From contig VFFE01007217.1 of the NCBI GenBank assembly GCA_008921705.1, positions 460,850-524,849 on the forward strand: a stretch of 64,000 nucleotides of DNA, written 5' to 3'. The notes under the pieces were generated by a model. It did not search any database, had not been told where the DNA came from, and worked only from the letters and a program-made list of their open reading frames with translations. Position numbers and translations under genes: made by a program. Each line of letters starts with the position of its first letter. The first letter of the stretch is position 1. Source of the stretch: Burhinus oedicnemus. Taxonomy: Eukaryota > Chordata > Aves > Charadriiformes > Burhinidae. Below, piece by piece: positions 36,810-50,705 of the stretch.

Positions 36810-39026
36810 ATATATCTATATGCATATTCTCATGATACACAGAAGAAGGACTTAGAGTGCCTCCACTAAATGCAGACTGAGAGATTTTAAAGCTATGAGA
36901 GACTGTGAGGCTGAAATTATATGAGGTTGTAGCAGCACTAAAATCTCAATTATTATATGTCTCTGATAGAGCTTAAGTTGATCACTGCAGGACATTTTTA
37001 AATCTTGTTTAAGATTACTTCATGACATATCCTTAAAGTCAGCTATCCCATGGGAAATTTTTTATCTTGAAATATGTAACTTCTTGGATTACTCCAAAAA
37101 TAGATGCAAACAGATTGTTTCCTAAATAATCTTGTCCTGCCAATGTGGAAGGACAAAAACAAATTCAATATGCACATATCCCAGGCGTTGTTTCTACTGA
37201 CGTAGTATTCAATTTCAAGCAAACAAAAAGACAAAGCAAGCTAACCTCTTGGTTTAAGTAACAGTGAAATGAGTCAGGAAAATGCAGTCTGAGTTTTAAG
37301 ATGGATTGTATCTCTAAATAATGTAAGGATGATCTGCCAATAAGGGTCTAAATCCCAGTCACTCTGCTAGCAGAAGTAACAGCAACCATAAGCCTTGTCT
37401 TTAACTTCCAGACACACTTCACTTTACAGAACAGGAGAAGAAAGCAGAATATTGCCAAATGATTTCTTAATTAGGGATGTTAATACCAAATTTAAACATC
37501 ACTAAAGAAGAGGATTCTTACACTGCAGGACTGGTGGAGAAGTAAAGATTCAGCCTCTTCAGAAATCATCCAGTTTCAGAAAGGGGAAGTGGGTCAGGAA
37601 GTAAGAAAACCTTCCTTTTTAAGACAGAAGACAGGACATCTTGATAGGAAAATTACTTGATTTACAGGAGGGCCAACAAAATCTACAATATCTTCTTAGC
37701 TTGAAAATGACTTCTGTTAGAGGAGTCTGAGGAAAGGTATTTATCAACCTTTCTGATGAGAAAATGAGAAAACTATATAACAAAGATCCCGGAAGGAGAC
37801 AAGTTCTCTTTGGGCTTTCAAAAGGGGAAAAAAATCTCTAAGTCAGTATTTTTTTAAATTGATTTCTAAAGCAATGGGATTGAAACTCTGCGATGTCCTT
37901 AGAATCCAGAAGAGAAATTCTAGAGCATTTTCCTGTTTGGAAAATGTCAGGGATTACAGATGGCTAATTCAGATAAAAATTTGAAAATGCCTCTGAAAAC
38001 AGATGTTGAATTGGAATGACTGGTAACATGGGTAACAAAGAGAACAAATGAATACAAATTCTCTGTGCAGCCTCAGAAGATCAGTCTCTGTAGTAGTGAT
38101 GCTACTAGCGAGTGCTAGCAATAAGATTCTTGCCCTCATCTCAGGCTTCTGATGCAAATTCACATAAGAAAAAGAGAGTGGAACAAACATAAGCAGTGGA
38201 AAGTCTTTTAAACAACCCTGCACTGGAAAGTTACCAGAAAATTCTTAGCCAAAAGAAATACTTCTGCAGTAACAACACTAGTAAGTCTCATCCTTCTAAT
38301 TGCAAATTTCCAGTGACACATTGCATATCTTGATCAGCATGCGAACTGCATCAGTTGTATCACTGATGTGGTAACTGAGCAGAGAGTCTCAGCTGAAGCT
38401 GGGACAGGTTTATAAAGTAATTTTTTGTATTACTTGACATTCTGCTCTTTGGGTAGAAACAATTAGCATATGTATTTTGCCAATAATAGTTTGGTATAAC
38501 AGTATTTTACCTAATGGAAAACTTCCGTGGCAACAGCATCAGTAATTCCTGACTTTTCCCAACATTACTGTTTTAAATTATTTCTTTTTATAGGCAGAAT
38601 TAACAATGAAGTAGTATTTAGCTATGTGAAAAGCAAGCTATGATTATATTGAGGGATATCTTCCATCTGTTGAATCTCCTAGAGCCCACTGCAGAGAAGG
38701 CAGCATTTTACCATGCTTTACAAGCAGACACCATGTAAGCTGCATTTATACATGCCAGTGGCATTCGTTCAGAAATACTTGAGGTTGGTTGATGCTATAA
38801 AGTATTAATGATGGTCTGGACTGGTTCACAGAACCACACTACAGAAGCAGTGAAGAATTAAGCTAATTTCTTTAGAAGTTCCAGGAACTACTTAGAATTA
38901 TCATGGAATTGAAGTATGTGAAGCTGTATACACGTTAATTAGGATGGAAAGCAAGCTGCCAGAAAAGAAAGAGCATATGGGATCAACATCTGAGAGCGTG
39001 GAAACTGGTGAAGACTAATCAAGTAG

Positions 39027-39075
39027 CTTGATCAAGTAAAGAAAGCCTGGCTTCACTAGTACAAGACTAGTGAAG
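39027..39075. repeat. Palindrome and perfect 10-bp-arm hairpin
   Basis: CTTGATCAAG at 39027-39036 is a perfect palindrome. Immediately after it, CTTCACTAGT (39051-39060) and ACTAGTGAAG (39066-39075) form perfect 10-bp inverted arms around a 5-base loop. No element or RNA family is recognised. Confidence 0.8.
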
Positions 39076-41021
39076 TGTTGTACTGAAGGGTAAGTCACTC
39101 AAGGCTGTAATAGTAGCCCATGCAGTGTTCAGAGGAAGGAAGCCATGTGTGTTAAAGTCCTTCCCAGGATGTCTGTGCTTCTGAAAGAAGCTATGGCCTT
39201 CAGAGTCAACCTTCCTTTCCTTTTCTGAATCACCTCAATCCTCTTGAACTTTTCATGTTTATGTGATCCAGTAACAGCGACAGGTAAGCAGGAAGAATTA
39301 AGTATCCCAAGTGCGAACTGTGGTCAAAGCTGCCAAAGTACTACTCTGCTGTATTTTCTGCTTCTCCTAGCCTAGTACAACCCCTCTGAGCTGGCATGAC
39401 CTGAGATTACCCCTGTTGATGAGAGCACTCTGGTTGTACTGAAAACACTCTGAGAGAAACCACCCCTTGCATAGGTCAAGGAGGTTATCACTTTGAAATC
39501 CTGGATCATTTCCATCTTACCCTTCTCTATGGCAGACTGTGCAGAGCTAGGAGCTAATCCCACTGGTATTGTTTTTCAGGACCTTAAACTCTACAGGTCT
39601 ACTACAGACATGCAAAGGACATGCTAATGAATGATAAGGATGAGCAGGAGATGCTTAATCTTCAGTGAGTGGAGGATACAGTAGGGAAATGACACCTTGA
39701 CCTTTAGATGCTCCTCCTCTTTATCAATATCTTCAGAGCCACTCATGTGTAACTCCTAAGTCTGACAAATCAGCCAAGGAACTTGCTGATTTTGTTATGA
39801 GAAATTCATGGAGTTGTGACCACTGATCTATGCTAGCTCGTAGTTTAAAAATTACATAGACTGACCACAGGTTTCCCCTCTGTTCTTTACCAAAGCAGTA
39901 GAGATGGGATGTGTTTGCTGGCTGAATAAAACATCCTTCTACAGAAGGCATAGTATTTAAAACCAACCAGAAATGCAAAAACCATGTGCCAAAGGCTTAT
40001 ACTACGATGTCAGTCTAAAGAGAATTTGAAGAGGATTCCGACCTCATTCATTCCAGGGTAACAGCCTTAAGGACTTAAGCAAAAACGTCCTTGGAATGCT
40101 CAATAAAGGCCTTATAAAGACAAACAGTGTCATTGGGAGTTTTCCAACATGGACAGCAGATTACTCCCAGTGGTTCAGATAAAATGAAAGGGGAAAATAT
40201 GGTGTTAGTCAGAAGCAGAAAGATATTTTCTTAATTTTTCATTTTAATTAACCCTGTAAACAGCTAAACTAGTCAAAATTCTGATGCTCTGCATAGCTGA
40301 GAAAACCCAATTTATATCAAAGAATATGAAAACATCTATTGACAACAGGACCAGTTTGGCAATTTGACTTATTGACCAATTTGACCCATTCATCATTTAG
40401 CATTAGATTGACCAATCTATAAACTATATTGTAAAAATTACCAGCAAATATATCCACTGAGTCATCATTTTGAGAAGTAAAGCATAAGCTATGGAAAACT
40501 AACTGAAGATGGGGTGTTTGAATAAAGTAATGCCAATTCATTATTGGAAACCATAACTATGTAACTTTTTTAAAAAAGTGACAGTAAGAAACAAAACTAA
40601 TTACAAGGAAGGAGGATGAAAAAGTTTAGGAAGTGGTAACCACGAGGTGTCAATCAAAGAAAGACTTTTTAGACCGAGAAAAAACCAAATCCAACTATTT
40701 TGGTCAAGATGCAGACTTAAAATATGTGATACTGAGATGGAAGCTACCTTTCACCCCCCAATGTGATTAGCCTGAAAGCAGATGCCTGAACTTGACTGTG
40801 GAAGAGGTGATAATAAAACATCAGAAGAGCAGAACCTGAAGCTTCTTTTGCTTCCACCAGGTAAAAGACACTGTCAGATTACATAAAACTGAAAGGATCG
40901 CTATAGCTGATCAACAGAAACTTTAGGTTAATGCTAGAACTGTTTCTATCGTCTATTATCAGTGCCCTCAGAACTGCATTATAAGCATCACCAAAAAGAT
41001 ATGTATCCATCCTGATGTTAA

Positions 41022-41755
41022 AATCATAGCATGGTTTGGGTTTGAAAGGACCTTAAAAATCATCTAGTTCCAACACCCCTGCCACAGGAGGGACACCTCC
41101 TACTAGACCAGATTGCTCAAAGCCTCATGCAACCTGGCCTTGAACGTTTCCAGGGATGGGACATCCACAACTTCCCTGGGCAACTGGTTCCAGTGCCTCA
41201 CCATCCTCACAGTAAAGAATTTCTTCCTGAGATATAATCTAAATCTACTCTCTTCCAGTTTGAAGCCATTACCTCTCGTCCTATCACTACATGCCCTTGC
41301 AAAAAGTCCCTCTCCAGATTTCTTGTAGGCCCCTTTCAGATACGGGAAGGCTGCTATAAGGTCTCCCCAGAGCCTTCTCTTCTCCAGGCTGAACAACCCC
41401 AACTCTCTCAGCCTGTCTTCATAGGAGAGCTGCTCTAACCCTCTGATCATCTTTGTGGCCCTCCTCTGGACCTGCTCCAACAGGTCCATGTCCTTCTTAT
41501 GCTGGGGGCTCCAGAGCTGGACACAGTACTCCAGGTAGGGTCTCACGAGAGCAGAGTAGAGGGGCAGAACCACCTCCCTTGACCTGCTGGCCATGCTTCT
41601 TTTGATACAGCCCAGGACACGGTTGGCCTTCTGGGCTGTGAGCACACATTGACGGCTCATGTTGAGCTTCTCATCCACCAACACCCCAAGTCCCTCTCCT
41701 CTGGGCTGCTCTCGATCCGTTCTCCTCCCAGCCTGTATTTGTGATTGGGATTGCC
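41022..41755 (-). mobile_element. CR1 LINE fragment with open ORF2 C-terminus
   Basis: A 734-bp CR1 3' part. It begins at the left with the reversed 3' end (AAATCATAGCATGGTTTGGG) and is 5'-truncated near 41755. It belongs to the same subfamily as 1521-2010. Its reading frame is still open, so it is one of the younger copies here. It lies in intron 7, sense to RPS6KA5. Confidence 0.95.
41103..41684 (-). pseudogene. CR1 ORF2 C-terminal fragment (reverse transcriptase end), 5'-truncated
   Basis: The open frame of 193 codons matches the C-terminal end of CR1 ORF2, downstream of the reverse-transcriptase palm. It includes [20 protein letters not shown], the [12 protein letters not shown] block and the [11 protein letters not shown] block near the end. 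The upstream endonuclease and catalytic reverse-transcriptase parts are absent, so the fragment cannot support transposition. It has no promoter of its own and lies in an intron, so translation is unlikely. The frame's survival suggests recent insertion rather than selection. Confidence 0.88.
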
Positions 41756-44700
41756 ATGTTCAGGAAGTAAGAGAAAGCAATCACAAGCTGTAACCCTGTT
41801 AAAGGGCAGAGGGACAAGCTTCCAAAGCAGAGTTTTCACCTTCACATTTGAGAATGACTCTACTGAATGCCCTGTCATCTCAGAACTACTAATACCAAAT
41901 TCTTTTGTTCCAGCTTTGAGCAGTCAGATCTGTATGTGCATCCCCACTTCTAGGCAAGTTGGAGACTTCGATGCAACACTTATGCCTTTCTTGAAACCAT
42001 CTGCTTTACTGAAAGGGTGAACTGATCTGTAGGTAGTCACTGCTGTAATGCGATTGACACGAAGTCTAGCATCAAATGGTTTCCTTCATGTGGCAGAGAC
42101 GTCCTAACTCATTGCTATCTGTTAGAAAAGCATCATTACATTATTGCCTATCGGTTCTTGGACTCTGGACTCCCATCTAAGCATATAAATGCTGTACATT
42201 ATAGGTAGACAGCTATAAGCCCTAGGACAAAATTCCAGAAGACGCCATGCAAATTACAAGTCCTCTGTCCTTTAAAAGATCTAGCAATTACTGGAGTCTT
42301 CACAGGCAGAGAATAAAGAAAGGAATCCCAGTATACACCTGCTATGCATCTTCCCAACAGTTTTATCAAGAAAAGGTTTCTTGCAGAATCGTGGACAAAA
42401 TATCTTGATAGCATCTAACAGACGGCCAAATTTCAGCCATCCTTCATAAAGTTTAAATAAAGTCTAACCAACTATGTCAAATAAAGAGCATAGGCTGCTA
42501 TTAGCACTAGTATGCTAATATAGTATCATATGCTCTTACAGATTATTTTATAGATGTATGGATGTATAAAAATGGAAAAAGATAGGTATCTATCCATTTA
42601 TAACCCCAAAGCTGATAAGATTTTCTAAGCTGCTGCACAGCAGCAAAATAATACTCCCAAAACTTCACGCTCATTTTAAATCCCAGTATGTATGACAAGA
42701 CCCTCAAAAGTCTACATCCTACAATGGATTTGTCTGTCTTTCAACTCAGCACTACAAATCACTCACAGTCAGACTGATAATACTGGGTTTGTAATCAAAT
42801 CCAGCCCTTGCCTATGCTTTTGCAGGATAGGTCCTATCCACGGTTCTGCAGCAATGGAATTCTGGAATTCTCAAAAATGAAAGCAAGATTCGGGAAGAAG
42901 TGAGAAAAAAGGGGAGAGGGCATACTATAGGAGAGATACTTGAATAGTTCTGTGATTTTTTTTTTTTTTAATCAAGTTTAATAACCTGTAACACCAAGCA
43001 TGTGAACAAAAGAGTATTCAGAGACAGACAGAGACATAAGGGAAATTAACGTATGCACTTACTTAAGTTGCATTTGCCATGAAAGAGAAGTCCACAGTGT
43101 TGTCAAAAAGGTTATGATAAAAGAACTGAACACAATCTCTCATCAGAAAAAACAAAGAAGATACAAACCACACAGTAACTATTTCTGAGAGAAGAACTGA
43201 ACTGTCCATTAGAGACATATTTCAGAACAAAACTTCAGGCTCAAATTAACAGCAGATAGCCATTGTGCCACACAAAGGAATAAAATTACCTAAAAATATC
43301 TAAGATTACTTCCCACCTAGGTAAAACAAAAGAAGGACCTGGATTCATTTAGAAGACTTTTTTCCTTGAACTCAGAAAAATCAAAGGCCATGGAAACTAC
43401 GCTTTCAGGGCTTGTGACTGAGTAAGTGAAAACTGAATTCTCTTAAGTCTGCTGCAATTGGCAAGTTAAAGCGTATTTAGGTTAGGGAATACAATTCCTG
43501 TTTAGAATAACTTTGCCATCAAGAAAGAAGTTTGTACCAACTCATACCTCCGTGCCAGTGCTAGTGATTTCATTACCACCGGCAACTATAAATATCTGAT
43601 GAAGTTATCTGCAATTCAGTTTTTCACCAGTTTAGAGAGGAAATGAAACTAGAAAGATCAAAGATAGTCACAGAGAAAATCTGGAATCTATTTAATTATA
43701 GGTGTAAAATTATCTAGAGCCTGCATCCCAATTCAACAGAAAACTTTTTAGGAAAGGCTTCAGACATAATCAAAAGAATTAGCAACTAAAAAAAAAAAAA
43801 AGGACATCAAGTGTAAATTGCAAATGTATCCTTAGTGACAAAATTATCAAAGAAAAAAGGAAATAAAGACCATAGCTTCTAGGCCAGACAAGCTTAGGAT
43901 AAAGACAAGTACTGAAAATTCAACTGTTAATTCTTGAAAGAGCTCAGTGTACTAACGCTAAATACAAGGAGGGTATTTCTGAAAAGCCATGAATATGGTA
44001 ACAATAATTCCTAAATTTAACAAGCTAGCACGTCGGGAAGGGTGGATCATTTCTTTTGGGCATGCTCTCAAGTGAGTAGCTCAACAGCTTTCCAAGTTGC
44101 AGCAAACTCTACACAGTGCCCTTCAATCCTTAGAAAAAGGTTTTCTTTCCATCTTCTCGGAGATATACTTTTGCTCCCTACTCTTCTCATCCTCTGCCTG
44201 GGCTGCAGGAGCACCACAGCCTGCTGATATCTCACATCCGTGCCATGTGCTCTACCTCAGAGAAAGCCCCAAACACACTCCCATTGCTCCCCAAGGCACG
44301 CAGCAACCACCATTCTCCAGAAGGTTCCACATGACTCAGTGCAGCAGACAGGACAGAGAAAACAGCAACGTTCTCATATGCTCAGCCACACTCTGAAAAG
44401 GAACATTACATAATATCAACTGCAAACACACAAAATGGATGTCATCCAGCACAGAAACTGCTATGAAAGGAAAGGATTCAGAAACCATGGGTCTTATGAG
44501 TACTGAAGTAACAGAAGACAGATGAAATCGAGTCTGAAATGCAGTCAGATAGTTGGGACTAATGAGATTTCAGCTATCAACTAGGGGCTTATCAGTTGAA
44601 AGTGACAGAAAAGGAGAAGGAATTAGATCTATCAGTCCACCACTAGCATCAACAAGAGGAACTCAAGAAAAAAGGAAGGAGTATCTTTTTGTTCAGATGG

Positions 44701-46494
44701 TGAATTATTACTTCCCTTAAACAACATCCTCTTGAAACACCAACAGGAATAAACCGTCCATATATAAGAAAGATCACCACGAGCTGAGCTAGGAAGAGGC
44801 TCTTTCAGGAAACAGGAAGACTGGGGAACATCTTTATTTAAAGAAAACTGTAAAAATTTACCTTCTAAATTTATCAAAATAAAAGCTGAAAGACAACAGG
44901 ATTGCTGTCTATAAATGCATTTATAGCATAAACAGCAATCAGAACAAAAGCATACTGAGCAACACAGTAAACTTCCCATTACTAATTTTAGATCAGAAAT
45001 TAGGTTATTAGCCATCAGAGGATGGATGTTAGCAACCTTGCCGTTTCTCAGCTTTGAATTTAATCTTGAAGTATCCAAAACATTTAAGGTAAAGAGCACA
45101 CAAGGATCTACCAAAAGACAGTCAAATCCTGCAGAATACATATCTAAAAAGTTTCCCAGTTTTTGGGAAAAACTTTATCTGTAAAATTCAGGTCCATGTT
45201 CTCTCTAAAATATTTGTAAAGCTTTCAGAGTTCCATTTTTAGAAAATCTTGGGAGTCAAAATTACCAACTTGGACGTGGCGTAAGTAAGCAATCAACAAA
45301 ATTTCTAACATTAAATAGGTCAGAAAGAGTTAATTTAAAGTTTTAACTCCATCACAATGACCAAGAGGGTGAAGTTTGGAATTTTGTTTTGTTAATGCAT
45401 TCCCCTTCCCGCCGTGTTTTTTCTAGCGGCCCTCTAAGTTGCCGGTTCTGGTGGAGACCTAGAAACCAAAAAACAGGTCTCAACCTTCCAAGAAACTGCC
45501 TGAATTTACAACAGAAGTAAAATAAATTACATAAATAACTGATGTATGTTTTGTTGCCCATTATGACCTGAAATATTAAATGACTTCAGGTGAAGATCAG
45601 AACCACGATAATACATTCCAACAGGAGCAAGACTATTCTCAGTTTGGGGACTGGACTTACAAGCTTCTCTTGACAGCTGTTACTAATTTGTGCAAATTAA
45701 GCCTGCTCCAAGAGAAATCCAGTAATAGGAAATGCTTGTTTTGGGGGCAGATTTCAGTAATGTGTTTTGAGCAAGCTTATTGCATTGTCTTTTTAAAATG
45801 CTCCAATGCTTATACATGGGTACTGAAAACAAACCTTTAAAGTCTAGAGATTACTGAAGGTAACAAAGCTGATACTCAGGAAAAATTCACATGTAAAATT
45901 TAAGAATGGTATAGGTTATTTCATTTCCATAACTATCATATTAATTTCTTCTCAGATATTCAAGTATGGCTAGAAAAGATCACGTTCTTTGTTTCACATT
46001 ATACACTAATAAAGTAAGTATTACCTGTGACAAAAAGGTGGGAGTAAGGTACATCCTGATGCTTTAAACCTGTAGTCTGATGGAGTGATCTAGCAAGAGC
46101 TGACAAATATCTCTCTAGCTAAATATATGTTTCATTATGTATTAAGATTTTTAATGTAATAATTCTATTTACATAGTTACATATTTCATTTGAGTTCCTT
46201 TGCAACAGTAAACATGCAACAGGGTTGAATATCTACAAAGCTGTCGTTCCACTGTAGTTTAAACAAAACAGGTCTTTTGTAAAGGTCAGTTCTATTATTT
46301 CAATAACCTGCTGAGGTTAATAAAACCTATCTGCTTCCAGATGCCATTCTGTTAAACAGAACTGGAGAACCTAAAATGTTACCCTGGTAGCACTTCCTTC
46401 CTAAATTTTAGATTAAAACTCTCACAAAACATGTATTATGCCATAAGGATCACTTTGTGAGCAAGAACGTATACTTTACTGTTTTTAATCTTAC

Positions 46495-46598
46495 CTAGAT
46501 ATCTCTGCTTGGGAATTCTTCTCTCCATCAACTGTAAATGGTGATGCTCCAGTTAGTAATTCATACATAAGAACACCAACACTCCACCAATCAACAGC
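46495..46598 (-). CDS. RPS6KA5: RPS6KA5 exon 7 (N-terminal kinase, helix F region)
   Basis: 34 codons plus two bases, AVDWWSVGVLM to SQAEIS(R) (235-269). It holds the invariant aspartate of the DWWSVGVLMYELLTG helix F and the ASPF turn of the N-terminal AGC kinase. The acceptor is GTTGTTCTATAG before GCT. The donor is CTAG followed by GTAAGA, in phase 2. It was found by conservation and joined to exon 8 by phase. Val replaces human Leu in WSLGV. Confidence 0.97.
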
Positions 46599-49239
46599 CT
46601 ATAGAACAACAATAATTATGTATGTTACGATACGTTGAAGTAAAATTGTTAACAAAAGAAGGAACAAAAGAATGCACCCAGAAAGCAACTAGCAAAGGAA
46701 GAGCCCACCTATCAATACAAAGGCAAACCTCGATACAATAAAGCATAAACAACTGCAGTACTGATTGGAGGTATTTTCTATGATAAATCCATTTTGTTTT
46801 GAAATCTCTCTACTTAGCTTCTTCAAATAATTTCTCAGGTTGAACTCTTTCCACTGACTACTGAAGTTCCTTTTTTTCTTCCCCTAGAATTAACTTTTAT
46901 GTTTACTATTGTGAAGTGGCAAGAATTCTAAAACATACTCAAAATAACAGAGGAATCTGAGCCTTGCTAAGAAGCAGTGGAACCTGAGCTTTTTGGAGCT
47001 TGAGAATGAAACTAAGGAACTTCCAAAAAGCACAATTTATAAGTACTGGTCACAGTTAACCAGAGCACGTGAAAATGCTATAGAATTTTCTCTTGTATTT
47101 CCTGATAACACATATGATATTTGGCTTCCCATATACTAATGGTATTATTCATATCTCTGCTATTTCACAACTTATAAAATACTTCTCTCTTTCAAAAGAA
47201 AAGATGCTACTATGAACAATAAGGGAAGCAGTTTAGTCATTTCAACAAAATTAATTTAACTACAGGTGTTTGAACTTCTCAGTTTTACTCCCATGAAATT
47301 TGCAATTCAATAAATCAAGTTCTCCTTTACGTATGTTGACAACATTAATACAATACAGGATGACAATTAATGAAATGATAACAATTTGGCCTCATATTTT
47401 ATTTTTTTTGTTTCAAGATACACAAAATCTAATGTTTCATATATTCAGCCAAGAGTGTCTAGAAGAATTAGCTGAAGAAGTCTCTGTACTGTTAGTAATT
47501 ATCTTTGCAAATACACAATGATCAGAGAAAACCCCAGAAGAATTTTTTCTTGGCATGTGTTTTTCCAAAAGAAAAGGAGGATCTCCAGAATCAGAAATCA
47601 AACTTGAAAAAAATAAATACTGAAACACTAGAGCAAGTCTTTTAGACAAACAATACAGCTATCTAGAAGAGATTACAAATCAAAAACACTGGTTAATGAG
47701 AGCATAGCATACTAAGGCAATCTCATTTCCTCTTTTTTAAATAAGACCTTTGAGTTGCTAGACATGTAGTAAATATGAAATACACTAAAAACCTTCTAAC
47801 ACTGCATCACACAACATTGCCAATGGTAAGGCAAAGAGTGTGTGATGTAAACAATTACCATCCTAGAGATAACTGAAAAATCACCCTTATTTATCAGCTA
47901 ACATCTGGTATCAAACCGTGAAACTATTTCTTACAGAATACTGTATGGCTCTGCACTACATCTAATGAAAGTATCAGATAGAACCGATTAAAGATAACTG
48001 AACAGAGATTCCTCTTTAAATCAGGAACAATACTGAATTTTGTAAGCACTTGAGAAGACAGAATCACAATTGGAGAGATACTCTGAAACTGGCAAGACTA
48101 AACTAAGAAATAGAGTGCAGGAAAAAGCTTCTATTCATAAGTTTGTAAAATTCCATTTTTAATAATGACTAGGCAAGCAGTACGGTAGAAAAAGATGCAG
48201 AGGTTATAGTGGAATACAAAGTAGATGTGAGACAATGACTAAGTGAGAAAATGAAGCACATTCCATTTTAACAGAAGAATCAGGGAGGTAACCATTCTGC
48301 TGTACTTGAAATTGCCAACTTTTAGCTGAAACACTGTGCCCACTACAGTGCTCCCTACCTGAAGAAACATACAGGCAAACTCAGACCAAGAGAGAAGCAG
48401 AATGCATAGAGAGGGAGAAGAAAGAACCTTCTTAGGCAAAGTCAGACTGACTCCAGTTAGTCTAGAAAAAGGAGATGGAGGGTGACATAACATTTTCCAG
48501 TGCTTAAAAAGGCTGTTTTAAGAGGAACTGTGATCAACTATACTCCATGACCCCCAACAAAAAGACAAGTCATCTTGATCTACAGAAAAAAAACCCCAAA
48601 GATTAAATATTCGTCAAAACTTCTGTCTAGTAAGCAATCAGAATAATTTATCTAGGAATACTGTAGAATTCTTTTGGGGAGTAGGGGTTTTTTTTGTTTG
48701 TTTCAAATATCATCTGTGAATTACATTTGTCTTTCCTATCAATTACTGACGCTTTAATTCATAATAAAACTTGACCCTCAAGCTAAACAATTAATTTTTA
48801 CAATCTGAGAACATTTGTAACATTAATAACCCACTCCATACTTCAAGAAAGATAATAGACTTCCCTGATGTACAATTTCAAAAATATATCAGAATTAGCC
48901 ACAAAACAGGCATTTTTCCCACTTTGAACATAATAGTTCTTTATTTAAAAGGAAATGTCAGCTAAGTTTTTTTGTCCCAGTGCACATTTAGAACAAATTT
49001 TGAATAGAATGCAAATGAGCCTCAATACCTTTATAAATATGCCTTTCACTTAAGATTAAAAACTGCAAATACCTCATATTGATGTTTGTAAATATAGGCA
49101 ATAATCTATTTTAGGACAACCTGAAATAATGCACATTTAAATAAGACACTATCACATTTTACAGAAACCCCTCAGGCTGAACAACAGTGTTGCCTAAAGA
49201 GTTAATTTTGTTTCAGTGATAAACTTAGATAGAATATAC
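46599..49239 (-). other. RPS6KA5: RPS6KA5 intron 6
   Basis: 2641 bp, phase 0, AT-rich. No mobile element or extra exon recognised. Confidence 0.87.
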
Positions 49240-49323
49240 CTTATCGTGTCCTGTATCTCCTCCTCTTACAATATCTGGAGCCATGTATTCTATTGTTCCA
49301 CAGAAGGAATACGCTCTCTCATT
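49240..49323 (-). CDS. RPS6KA5: RPS6KA5 exon 6 (N-terminal kinase activation loop, Ser212)
   Basis: 28 codons, NERAYSFCGTI to GDTGHDK (207-234). The serine in AYSFCGT is Ser212, the activation-loop site. IEYMAPDIV is the APE-like motif (APD in this kinase). The acceptor is a strong T-run ending GCTAG before AAT. The donor is AAG followed by GTATAT, in phase 0. The first codon, Asn, replaces human Thr. This is the most 5' RPS6KA5 exon that I can place in the window. Confidence 0.96.
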
Positions 49324-50680
49324 CTAGCAAAAAAAAAAGAAAATAAAATTCATGTCAAACAATTATATTATACAAATCATATGGGACAGATACGGCTACC
49401 AGCTCCAAGATTCTGGCAGCAATTCTTCTCCAAATAGCTCAGAACTGCTAGCTAAATCATATTCCATCATGCGTAGAGATGTATCACATAACGCTACAGA
49501 ATATCTACAGTCTTCTACAAAAAAAATAAAACATCATAGGTTTGTGTGGCAATCTAAGATAAGCACACAAAAATTAATGTATTGATATTAAAAAAACTTC
49601 CCCATAAGTCTAAATGATCTATACATTTCAGAATTACCCAAGATTCCCCAATACAGACACACATTCTGAAGGCTGCAATATCAATACTCTAGACAACAAA
49701 TGAAACCTTTCCATTAAAAAGAGCATTTCATTGTAAGATGTATAATTTGACTAAATTGGATACAAGATCCTTTGGGTTCCCCATATTTAGGAATTTACTA
49801 TGACCTCTAGAAAAGTAATTTTCTTTCGCAACACACACATAGATAAAAACCACAACATTCTCTCAAGAAGAGACTTGGAGACAGACAAGAGAGAGAAAGG
49901 GAAAGGCAGACAGACAGAGTTGTAAATTAATTTTATTCTACACACTGAAGTTATTGTCTTGATTATGTTCAAAACTAAGCTGCTTTCACAGGCATGTATA
50001 ATTGTTCCCTCTTAGCGATTTACCTTTGAGGTCAACATGAGGTCATGCTGTACCTTGCTAATGACGAAAGCACATGTGTTTGGGCCATGCAACATTGTTC
50101 CTCCCTTATCCTTCAAGCTTCTAGCATTTTGGGGAGAGATCCTGATAGGTCCTTTAAAGAAGAGTGTTCAAAAAAGCAAATATTTCAAAAGTCAGGTTTT
50201 ACATTTGTAGATTCAGATTTGGAGTTTAAAACAGGTGCTATATAAAAGAATGTACTACACTAATGAGAGGAAGCTTCTAAAAGTAGAAATAGTGCTCAGT
50301 GCTACCCTGAGGCATAAAAATTAAAACAGTCCAACAGCATATTATAAAACTGTATTTATTAAGATACATATACTGTGACTGGTTTTTGGGGGTAAAATTC
50401 CGAGTTCAAAATAGTTATAGGTCTCATTTTGTTCAAATATTAACTTGAAATACTAACTTTGAGACAAAAAAACAAAATAATAAACTTTTCATGATTCCAC
50501 TTTCTTTTGATACAACTATTGCTCCTCTTTGATTGTACCTTCCAGTACCTGTTATCTAAAAGAAAAATAGTGTGATAAAAAGCAAAAACAAAAGAAAAAT
50601 TTCAGAAATTCCTAGCCCTCCATCCTGGTATCAGCCAATCTAAAGCTATTCACGTATCTGTTCATTTTTCCTTCAGCTGA

Positions 50681-50705
50681 GAGGGAGGGAGGGGGGAAGA
50701 AGGGG
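50681..50705 (+). repeat. G-rich purine tract with G-quadruplex potential
   Basis: Runs of 3, 3, 6 and 4 G residues separated by A or AAGAA form a four-run G motif. It continues into a further purine tract to about 50729. On the RPS6KA5 transcript it reads as a C/U-rich tract about 1.36 kb upstream of exon 6. Confidence 0.75.

Larger units (their letters stand above)
35220..46494 (-). other. RPS6KA5: RPS6KA5 intron 7 (11.3 kb)
   Basis: The longest intron fully contained in the window, phase 2. It holds two CR1 copies (36177-36809 and 41022-41755), both sense to the gene, a perfect short hairpin at 39051-39075, and T and A runs. The rest is AT-rich DNA with no recognised exon. A 169-codon open frame at 44632-45141 (minus strand) has no known motif and was not called. 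Confidence 0.85.

Noticed and set aside
44632..45141. 169-codon minus-strand open frame in RPS6KA5 intron 7, Cys-rich in the middle
   Set aside because: The cysteines have no regular spacing, no known domain is visible, and the frame ends without splice signals that would join the kinase frame.
50525..50575. A possible cryptic exon after a TTTTCTTTTAG acceptor-like site on the minus strand
   Set aside because: The following sequence does not encode any part of MSK1, and no paired donor with correct phase is evident.
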